Source: Anaerolineae bacterium
Lineage (GTDB): Bacteria; Chloroflexota; Anaerolineae; Aggregatilineales; UBA3940
DNA: 14,572 bases
Direction of reading: 5' to 3'
NCBI GenBank assembly: GCA_016926985.1
Contig: JAFGNO010000154.1
Location: 1 to 14,572 of the forward strand
Shown here: in pieces, positions 6,845-12,865 of the stretch
Numbering within the stretch: position 1 is the stretch's first letter
How the letters are laid out: each line of letters opens with the position of its first letter
Made by a program: the position numbers and the translations under genes
The notes under the pieces: generated by a model
The model's database searches: none
Seen by the model: the letters and a program-made list of their open reading frames with translations, nothing else
Told to the model about the DNA's origin: nothing

Positions 6845-8461
6845 ATGGACTTTCCGTTTTTAACTGTCATCACATTCATCCCGGTTCTGGCCGCGGTCGT
6901 CCTGTTTTTAATGCCGGACGAGACAAAGCTCGATCCAAGAGCCGATATGGCCCGTATCACCACGCTGAAAACGGGATACCGGTCGGTGGCGGCTGCGGCG
7001 ACCTTTATCAGCCTGCTGCTTGGACTGTGGATTTTTTTCGCCGTTAACCAGTTCTACAATTCAGGCGAGACATCCCTGTTCTTCTTTGAGGATGGGCGCT
7101 GGAACTGGGTGCCCCAGCTCGGCATCGGGTATCACATGGGCGTGGATGGCATCAGCGCCCCGATGGTGCTGCTCACCGGGCTGGCATCCTTCACCGGTGT
7201 GCTGATCTCCTGGGGGATTGATGACCGTCCCCGCGAGTTCTTCGCCTTCTTCATGCTGCTGGTTGCCGGGGTCTATGGCGTGTTCGTCGCGCTGGATGTC
7301 TTCCTGCTTTTCTTCTTCTATGAACTGGCGATCTTCCCGATGTATGTACTGATCGCCACCTGGGGCTGGAAGGTCACCCGTGAATATGGCGCAATGAAAC
7401 TCACGCTCTATATCCTGGTCGGGTCGGTGGTGGCCCTGGTTGGTGTGATCGCAATGTACTTTGTCGCCAAAGATGCGGGTATAGCCGACATGACCTTTGA
7501 CATGGTTGACTTCATGCGGGCTCGTGATGCCGGTGTCTATGACAGGACGTTTGACCTGCCGCTGGGTCTGGGGCTGGCAACTTTCGCCAAGACCTGGTTT
7601 CCCTTCATTTTCATCGGTTTTGGCATCCTGGCGGGTATTTTCCCCTTCCACAACTGGAGCCCGGATGGACACGTTGCGGCGCCGACTGCCGTATCGATGA
7701 TCCACGCTGGCGTGCTTATGAAGCTGGGCGCTTATTCCGCGCTCAGGGTGGCGGTGATGCTGCTCCCTGAAGGGGCAAAAACTCATCTCCCGTGGATGGT
7801 CTTTCTCACCCTGATTAACGTGGTCTATGGCTCGATGATCGCCATGGTGCAGCGTGACTTTAAATACGTGATCGGTTTTTCATCGGTATCGCACATGGGG
7901 TTGGTCAGCATGGGCTGGGCCACCATGAACCTGACCGGCATGACCGGGGCCGGCATCCAGATGTTCAGCCACGGCGTGATGACAGCTCTCTTCTTTGCCT
8001 CGGTTGGCATGGTCTACGACCGGGCACACACGCGCGATATTCCCTCGCTTGGCGGGTTCTGGCACAGGATGCCAGTTGTTGCGCTGGCTTTTATTGTCGG
8101 CGGCCTGGTGAGTATGGGGATGCCGGGTTTCTCCGGATTTGTCGCCGAGTTTCCCATCTTTGTCGGGATGTGGCAGGCCGGGCAGACCATCGCTCCCTAC
8201 TACGCGGTCATCGCGATTATCTCGGCAATCGGCATTGTGGTGACTGCGGCTTACGTGCTCCGCATTGTTCAGCGTATCTTCTTTGGCGAGTTTGACCCAT
8301 CGAAGTGGCATGACGAAATTACCGATGTGACTGTACTTGACAAATTAGCCCTGGGTATCCTGGTCACCTGGCTCATCCTGGTTGGGGTCTTCCCGTCCAT
8401 CATGCAGCCCATGGTCAGCGCCGGGTTAGAGCCCATAGCGCGCCTTCTGGGAGGTGCATAG
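6845..8461 (+). CDS. nuoM: NADH-quinone oxidoreductase subunit M, second copy (TM7 lysine missing)
   Basis: This is a second NuoM (538 aa), so the cluster encodes four antiporter-like subunits. Family marks include GVDGIS, Glu160 in FFYELAIFPMYVLI (TM5), Lys293 in LMKLGAYSALR (TM8), RDFKYVIGFSSVSHMG, and Glu435 in FVAEFPIF (TM12). The TM7 motif reads FGILAGIFPFHNWSPDGH. Aligned on PFH, Leu262 stands where the first copy has Lys242. The nearest lysine is Lys249, about 13 residues earlier near the start of the helix. A longer N-terminal loop and a loop rich in Asp and Met before TM7 also differ from the first copy. AAGGG lies 7 nt before the ATG. The stop directly abuts the nuoN start. It may pump by a different route or be mainly structural. 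Confidence 0.94.
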   Translation: MDFPFLTVITFIPVLAAVVLFLMPDETKLDPRADMARITTLKTGYRSVAAAATFISLLLGLWIFFAVNQFYNSGETSLFFFEDGRWNWVPQLGIGYHMGVDGISAPMVLLTGLASFTGVLISWGIDDRPREFFAFFMLLVAGVYGVFVALDVFLLFFFYELAIFPMYVLIATWGWKVTREYGAMKLTLYILVGSVVALVGVIAMYFVAKDAGIADMTFDMVDFMRARDAGVYDRTFDLPLGLGLATFAKTWFPFIFIGFGILAGIFPFHNWSPDGHVAAPTAVSMIHAGVLMKLGAYSALRVAVMLLPEGAKTHLPWMVFLTLINVVYGSMIAMVQRDFKYVIGFSSVSHMGLVSMGWATMNLTGMTGAGIQMFSHGVMTALFFASVGMVYDRAHTRDIPSLGGFWHRMPVVALAFIVGGLVSMGMPGFSGFVAEFPIFVGMWQAGQTIAPYYAVIAIISAIGIVVTAAYVLRIVQRIFFGEFDPSKWHDEITDVTVLDKLALGILVTWLILVGVFPSIMQPMVSAGLEPIARLLGGA

Positions 8462-9961
8462 GTGTTCACCGAAAGCATTCCCTTTTTACAGGTGGTTGTC
8501 CCCATTCTCCCTGAGATTGGCCTGTTAATCCTTCTGCTGACTGTCCTGCTCGTTGACCTGTTCACCCGTCTGGTGCGCAAGCGGACGCTGGGGGTAGTTA
8601 CCGGCGTTGGCATGATTGTGATCATGCTTGCCAACCTGTTTGTCGGTTTCTCATTGGTTAATGATGCCAGCTATGCCGGGACGGCGCTGGGCGGCATGAT
8701 CCGTTATGACATGCTGGCGCTGATGTTCCGTACCATGGTGCTGATTGCCGGGGCGCTGACGGCGTTCATTTCAATAGATACGCCTGTGGTGGGTAAACAG
8801 GGCGAGTACTTTGGCATCCTGACGGTTGCGACGATGGGCCTCAGCCTGATGAGCGCCGCCGCCGACCTCATGATGGTTTTCCTGGCTGTCGAAACGGCCT
8901 CAATCAGCCTGTATATCCTGGCTGGATTCCTGCGTGACTCAAAACTCAGCACCGAAGCCGGGTTGAAATACTACCTGTTTGGTGCGGCGACAGCAGGCCT
9001 GTTCCTCTACGGGCTGAGTCTGCTGTTTGGCTTCACCGGTGAGACCAACATCTATAATCTGGCGGCCCCACTTGGCGAGATGTTTGCCGGGGATGATACC
9101 GGGGCATTTGCGGTAGCGGTGGCTTTGCTCCTGCTGCTGGTAGGGTTTGGCTTCAAGGTGGCAGCGGTTCCTTTCCATTTCTGGACGCCTGATGTATACC
9201 AGGGCGCGCCGACTTCCACCACCGCTTTTATCAGCACGGCCAGCAAAGCAGCCAGCTTTGCCCTCCTGGTACGTGTGTTTGACGCCGTCTGGCCGGTTGA
9301 GGTCGCTGTTTACTGGACGGGCCTGCTTGCTGCAATGGCAGTTATCACCATGACGCTGGGCAACCTGCTCGCTATCGTCCAGAAGAATATCAAGCGCATG
9401 CTGGCATATTCATCTATTGCGCAGGCGGGATACACGCTGATCGGCGTTGTAGCATTGACTGAAACGGATCTGGGGACGGCAGCGGTCGCTTTCTACATGT
9501 TTATGTATGTCCTGACCAATATCGCTGCGTTCACAGTGATTAGTGTGATCAGCAACACAACCGGCACCGATGAGATTGCTGATTTTGCCGGGCTGAGCCG
9601 CCGCAGTTTTCCGCTAACCCTGGCGATGATCCTGGCCCTGCTCAGCCTGAGTGGTGTCCCCCCGCTGGCCGGCTTCTTCGGAAAGTTCTTCCTGTTTGCC
9701 GCGGCTGTCGATGCAGGATATACCTGGCTGGCAATTATCGGGGTGCTGAACGCCATTGTTGCGCTTTATTACTACCTTACGGTTGTCAAGGTAATGTTTG
9801 TCGATCCTAACGAGGATACCCGCCCACTGGTGATCACACCGGCGTTCGCTGCTGTGCTCTGGATATCGGGGGTTGGCATTCTCCTGATGGGCGTGATCGC
9901 GGCTCCCTGGTGGAACTGGGCGCTGAATGCCGCGCAGAGCATCACGGCGATGGCGCCTTAG
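8462..9961 (+). CDS. nuoN: NADH-quinone oxidoreductase subunit N
   Basis: NuoN (499 aa) is the antiporter-like subunit nearest the quinone end of the membrane arm. Key residues are visible: Glu144 in AVETASISLYILAGF (TM5), Lys232 in GFGFKVAAVPFHFWTPD (TM7), the lysine of TASKAASFALL (TM8), KNIKRMLAYSSIAQAGY, and Lys408 in PPLAGFFGKFFLF (TM12). The start is GTG at 8462, immediately after the TAG of the preceding nuoM; the strong site GGAGGTG (8450-8456) lies inside the end of that gene. The two are probably translationally coupled. It is the last nuo gene; the ATP synthase cluster begins 165 nt later. Confidence 0.96.
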   Translation: MFTESIPFLQVVVPILPEIGLLILLLTVLLVDLFTRLVRKRTLGVVTGVGMIVIMLANLFVGFSLVNDASYAGTALGGMIRYDMLALMFRTMVLIAGALTAFISIDTPVVGKQGEYFGILTVATMGLSLMSAAADLMMVFLAVETASISLYILAGFLRDSKLSTEAGLKYYLFGAATAGLFLYGLSLLFGFTGETNIYNLAAPLGEMFAGDDTGAFAVAVALLLLLVGFGFKVAAVPFHFWTPDVYQGAPTSTTAFISTASKAASFALLVRVFDAVWPVEVAVYWTGLLAAMAVITMTLGNLLAIVQKNIKRMLAYSSIAQAGYTLIGVVALTETDLGTAAVAFYMFMYVLTNIAAFTVISVISNTTGTDEIADFAGLSRRSFPLTLAMILALLSLSGVPPLAGFFGKFFLFAAAVDAGYTWLAIIGVLNAIVALYYYLTVVKVMFVDPNEDTRPLVITPAFAAVLWISGVGILLMGVIAAPWWNWALNAAQSITAMAP

Positions 9962-9979
9962 CGAGTTGCGCGGCGTTTT
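9952..9979 (+). terminator. Weak terminator candidate at the end of nuoN
   Basis: GGCGCC overlapping the end of nuoN (9952-9957) can pair with GGCG (9972-9975), with two G-U pairs possible in the following Ts. A TTTT run lies at 9976-9979. The stem is short and interrupted and the T-run is only four long, so termination may be partial or absent. Confidence 0.25.
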
Positions 9980-10057
9980 AGACGTGCGGTCTGGGGCGGG
10001 GCATCCATTGCTTCCTGTTTTTGTACTGGATCGGACGACTCATGAAGCGGATGTATT

Positions 10058-10086
10058 TTGACCACTTTGGGGTTTTATGCTAAACT
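10058..10086 (+). promoter_or_regulatory. Predicted promoter of the atp (F0) cluster
   Basis: -35 TTGACC (10058-10063, 5/6 to consensus), a 17-bp spacer, and -10 TAAACT (10081-10086, 4/6), with TGC directly before the -10 (extended TGn). It has the same architecture as the predicted nuo promoter. Transcription would start near 10093, giving a leader of about 35 nt before the GTG start. The rest of the spacer from 9980 to 10057 holds nothing I recognise. Confidence 0.6.
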
Positions 10087-10126
10087 CCGCGCCTGAGTTT
10101 GAGCCGGAAACTGGAGCTGATACCCT

Positions 10127-10417
10127 GTGACAAAATCCGGGCATCCGACTTCCTTGCGCAGCCTGAGCCTGCTTGGCAGCAGCGTTGGTGGGATCAGCCT
10201 GTTGGCTCCAATCATCATCATTCTGGCAATCGTTGCGGGCCGCGCACTGGATAAATGGCTGGGCACCACGCCCTGGCTGCTTCTTGCGCTGATTTTTACC
10301 AGTATATTTGCCAGTTTGTTCCTGATGGTCTCAGCGGCTCTTCAAGCTGGCAAACAGGCGCAGGAACAATATATGGCCGGGCATCGATCTGAGGGCGATT
10401 GGCAGGACGACCAGTGA
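10127..10417 (+). CDS. atpZ: AtpZ/AtpI-family protein, F0 cluster first gene
   Basis: This is a 96-aa protein with two hydrophobic segments (about residues 20-38 and 48-69) joined by AGRALDKWLGTTPWLLL. The G-R-x-L-D-x-x-L-G-T-x-P-W pattern is typical of the AtpZ (ATPase gene 1) family, found as the first gene of many F-type ATP synthase operons. These proteins are thought to help c-ring assembly or divalent cation supply; they are not part of the core enzyme. The GTG start has GGAG (10113-10116) 10 nt upstream. The C-terminal tail is polar and acidic. atpB follows after 40 nt. Whether it is better called AtpZ or AtpI needs a profile search. Confidence 0.8.
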   Translation: MTKSGHPTSLRSLSLLGSSVGGISLLAPIIIILAIVAGRALDKWLGTTPWLLLALIFTSIFASLFLMVSAALQAGKQAQEQYMAGHRSEGDWQDDQ

Positions 10418-10457
10418 AAAAAGTAGTCCTCACACCTGATATGAGGAGAGACATTCA

Positions 10458-11588
10458 TTGAAAGGCTTACTTCGGTTTCTGCTGATCCTTGTTGTTGCAG
10501 GCCTGATATGCGGTCTGCCAATGTATCTGCTGAACGTTGCGCAGATACCGGTGGCGTTCCCCCATGTCCAGGTGCCTGCTGAAGCGCTCACGTCTGCCCC
10601 CCTTTTCACGCTGGCCGGGCAGCCGTTTCATATCACCAACACCATGATAACCACGTTGATTGCAGATATCGTACTGCTGCTGATGGCGGTGGTGGCCGGA
10701 CGTGCTGCGCTGCGCCGTTTGAGGGGGTATGAGCAGAATAAGAAAGCGGTAGACGAAGAGGGTAATGACCTGCTGGTGCCTAAAGGCTGGGGTAATACCT
10801 TTGAGACGCTGCTTGAGTTCTTCTATAATCTGGTTGAGCAGGTCATTGGCACTAAGCGTCTTCGCCAGGTGTTCCCGATAGTTGCCACAATCTTCCTCTT
10901 TGTGCTGGTTGCCAATTGGCTTCACTTCCTCCCCGGGGTGGATAGCGTTGGCCTGCTTCACTGCGCCGACGCGGAAGAGGGGCTGAAGGGATTTGGAGCA
11001 GCGCCGCTGTTTGGCAATGTGTGGCGACTGGATTTTGCCGGCAACGAAATCAGCCGCATTGGTGAGCCATCGCAGGTGGACTGCGACATTCTGCATGCCA
11101 TGCATGAAGAGCATGGCCACGAAACAGCAGATGCTGAAATCGACGAGTCCGGTATTCGCTACGTGATCACGCCTTTCCTTAGAACTGCCACCACCGACCT
11201 GAACCTGACGCTGGCGATTGCGATTGTTGCGATGGTTGCCGTCCAGTATTTCGGCCTGAGTGAGCTTGGCGCGCCGTACCTGACCAAGTTTTTCAATATC
11301 CCGGCGCTTGAAAAAGGCGGCATGGGTTACATTTTCTTTGCAGCGGGCTTTATTGAGATCATCTCGGAATTTGCCAAGATCATCTCGTTTGGCCTCCGTC
11401 TTTTTGGCAACCTGTTCGCCGGGACCATCCTGCTGTTTGTGATGGCGTTTCTTATCCCGGTGGGTGTGCCAATTATTTTCTACGCGCTTGAGGTCTTTGT
11501 GGGCCTTATTCAGGCGTTTGTGTTCGCCATGCTTACGCTGGTCTTCATCAGCTCGGCCATGGTTGGTCATGGTGACGACCATCATTAA
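10458..11588 (+). CDS. atpB: ATP synthase F0 subunit a
   Basis: Subunit a (376 aa) is the stationary proton channel against the c-ring. The essential arginine is Arg314 in SFGLRLFGNLFAG, and Gln352 lies in GLIQAFVFAMLTLVFI. The position of E. coli Glu219 is Thr323 and that of His245 is Glu345, so the acidic residue sits on the second helix, as in mitochondrial subunit a. The motif TPFLRTATTDLNLT (from residue 238) is typical. An N-terminal hydrophobic helix (residues 4-24) starts the protein. A loop of about 75 residues (162-237) carries two cysteines (169, 209) and a His/Glu-rich stretch (HAMHEEHGHE). The TTG at 10458 is chosen because GAGGAG (10443-10448) lies 9 nt upstream; no nearby in-frame ATG exists. 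Confidence 0.95.
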   Translation: MKGLLRFLLILVVAGLICGLPMYLLNVAQIPVAFPHVQVPAEALTSAPLFTLAGQPFHITNTMITTLIADIVLLLMAVVAGRAALRRLRGYEQNKKAVDEEGNDLLVPKGWGNTFETLLEFFYNLVEQVIGTKRLRQVFPIVATIFLFVLVANWLHFLPGVDSVGLLHCADAEEGLKGFGAAPLFGNVWRLDFAGNEISRIGEPSQVDCDILHAMHEEHGHETADAEIDESGIRYVITPFLRTATTDLNLTLAIAIVAMVAVQYFGLSELGAPYLTKFFNIPALEKGGMGYIFFAAGFIEIISEFAKIISFGLRLFGNLFAGTILLFVMAFLIPVGVPIIFYALEVFVGLIQAFVFAMLTLVFISSAMVGHGDDHH

Positions 11589-11632
11589 TATGAAATTCTT
11601 GATCACCTACTGATTAACGTTGAGGAGGCACA

Positions 11633-11875
11633 ATGGAGTTGACAGTCGAAGCTGCCCGTGCACTTGCGGCAGGTCTGGCAATGGGTCTTGGGGCGCTGGG
11701 CCCCGGCATCGGAATTGGTTTGCTGGCTTTTGGTGCGATGCAGTCCATCGGGCGTAATCCCGAAGCGGCCAGTCTGGTTCAGTTGAATATGATTCTGGCA
11801 ATCGCTTTCACCGAGGCTATCGCAATTTATGCGCTGGTTGTGGCGTTGGTTATTGTCTTTGTTGGTGTCGCGTAA
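11633..11875 (+). CDS. atpE: ATP synthase F0 subunit c
   Basis: Subunit c (80 aa) forms the proton-driven rotor ring. Two helices flank the polar loop RNPE (residues 41-44). The ion-binding carboxylate is Glu61 in AFTEAIAIYALV. In the first helix the glycine-rich PGIGIG motif has Ile28 where sodium-type c subunits carry Gln. Residues after Glu61 are Ala-Ile, not Ser-Thr. This points to proton rather than sodium coupling. GAGGAGG (11622-11628) lies 4 nt before the ATG. It follows atpB by 44 nt and precedes atpF by 50 nt. Confidence 0.96.
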   Translation: MELTVEAARALAAGLAMGLGALGPGIGIGLLAFGAMQSIGRNPEAASLVQLNMILAIAFTEAIAIYALVVALVIVFVGVA

Positions 11876-11925
11876 CGCTGTTGGTCGTACTACCCGACAC
11901 TGTCTAGTTTTGAGGAGACTGAACA

Positions 11926-12639
11926 TTGGCAGACGCACTGGACGCCCTGGGTATAAACCTCGGATACTTAATAACCCATATTATCAACCTGCTGCTCATG
12001 ATGGTGCTGCTGTATCTGGTGGCTTATAAGCCAATTGTCAAGATGCTGTCGCTGCGGCGTGAGCGGATTGCGGAGTCGCTTGCGAATGCTCGCCGCGCGG
12101 AGGAAGCCCTTGCCAGTGCCGAAACAGACAGGCAGGCTATTCTTGACGAGGCCCATTCTGAAGCACAGCGGCTGACTAACGAAGCCCGATCCCGAGCCGA
12201 TGAGTTGACCAAACAACTCCTGGCAGAGGCACGCTCGGATGCAGCCCGCATCAAGGAACACGCAGAGGCTGAAGGTAAGGCAGAGAAAGACATGGCCCTG
12301 GCCTCAATGCGTGACCAGATCATCGAGTTGAGCATTGCCGCGGCAAATCACTTGATTGCAACTGAGCTGGATGGAAAGAAACAGAAAGAAATCGTGAAGG
12401 AGTTCTTTACCTCGCTGCCAGAGGAAGCCAAGGGATTAGGGGGAGCACTGGAAGTAGTGACTGCTGTCCCGCTGACACAGGCCGAGCAGAAGATGTTCGC
12501 TGCTGAGTTGGGCACAGACGATATCCAATTTATCACTCAGCCGGGTATCCTGGGCGGCGTTATTGTCCGTGGTGAGGGCCAACAGGTTGATGGCAGCTTC
12601 TTTAACCAGCTGGCCGAAATGCGCGACTCGTTGTCCTGA
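11926..12639 (+). CDS. atpF: ATP synthase F0 subunit b fused to the C-terminal domain of subunit delta
   Basis: This is a peripheral stalk protein of 237 aa, longer than the usual 155-170 aa. Residues 1-165 are a normal subunit b: an N-terminal membrane helix (about 12-33), KPIVKML, then a long charged, Ala/Glu-rich coiled coil ending in IELSIAAANHLIATELD. Residues 175-237 match the C-terminal domain of delta (AtpH): an EVVTAVPLTQAEQ start, then GGVIVRGEGQQVDGS and a closing amphipathic helix, as in E. coli AGVIIRAGDMVIDGS. The helical N-terminal domain of delta, which binds the alpha subunits, is missing. The start is TTG at 11926, with GAGGAG (11912-11917) 8 nt upstream. It ends the F0 cluster; atpH, atpA, atpG, atpD and atpC do not follow. 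Confidence 0.93.
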   Translation: MADALDALGINLGYLITHIINLLLMMVLLYLVAYKPIVKMLSLRRERIAESLANARRAEEALASAETDRQAILDEAHSEAQRLTNEARSRADELTKQLLAEARSDAARIKEHAEAEGKAEKDMALASMRDQIIELSIAAANHLIATELDGKKQKEIVKEFFTSLPEEAKGLGGALEVVTAVPLTQAEQKMFAAELGTDDIQFITQPGILGGVIVRGEGQQVDGSFFNQLAEMRDSLS

Positions 12640-12640
12640 T

Positions 12641-12690
12641 GCAATTGAGCGTAATACGCCCATAATGAAACCAGGTCTGCGCCCAATTGC
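12641..12690 (+). repeat. Inverted repeat just after atpF
   Basis: GCAATTG (12641-12647) pairs with CAATTGC (12684-12690). After one A/C mismatch the stem continues with GCG (12649-12651) and CGC (12680-12682). It begins two bases after the atpF stop. The following TTGAGTGTTTT is only weakly T-rich. It may be a weak terminator or an mRNA-stabilising stem at the end of the atp transcript. Confidence 0.45.
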
Positions 12691-12771
12691 TTGAGTGTTT
12701 TGTGGGCTGACCTCAGTCATGGCCCTGTTTGCGCCGTGTAACACCAGCCCCTGCTTCAGTTTTAAGAGCTG

Positions 12772-12808
12772 CCAACCAGCAATCTGCGCGGATTGCTGTT
12801 CCGGTTGG
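12772..12808 (+). promoter_or_regulatory. Hairpin in the murE leader
   Basis: AGCAATC (12778-12784) pairs perfectly with GATTGCT (12791-12797) around a six-base loop. CCAACC (12772-12777), directly before it, pairs with GGTTGG (12803-12808) across a five-base bulge. The stem lies 11 nt upstream of an intrinsic terminator. A role in controlling that terminator is an inference. Confidence 0.45.
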
Positions 12809-12819
12809 TGGGATGGTTG

Positions 12820-12844
12820 CCCCTGGATTTGCCAGGGGTTTTTT
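12820..12844 (+). terminator. Intrinsic terminator 21 bp before the murE start
   Basis: CCCCTGG (12820-12826) and CCAGGGG (12832-12838) form a perfect 7-bp stem with a 5-base loop, followed by six Ts (12839-12844). This is a textbook rho-independent terminator. It ends only 7 bp before the murE ribosome binding site, so no murE promoter can fit between the terminator and the gene. It may end the atp transcript with some read-through, or act as an attenuator of murE. Confidence 0.8.
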
Positions 12845-12865
12845 CTCATGTGGAGGGATTAGCCT

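Noticed and set aside
5225..8461. Recent tandem duplication of nuoM
   Set aside because: The two proteins differ widely in loops, motifs and the TM7 lysine, so the pair is old or of separate origin.
10467..11606. Long minus-strand open frame opposite atpB
   Set aside because: Same antisense effect; atpB on the plus strand has all family residues and a ribosome binding site.
12665..12694. Nine-codon frame in the spacer after atpF
   Set aside because: No ribosome binding site, overlaps an inverted repeat, and nothing suggests it is translated.
12801..12844. T-box riboswitch in the murE leader (GGTGGGATGG before the terminator)
   Set aside because: The conserved T-box sequence AGGGTGGNACCGCG is not matched, and there is no specifier stem that I can see.
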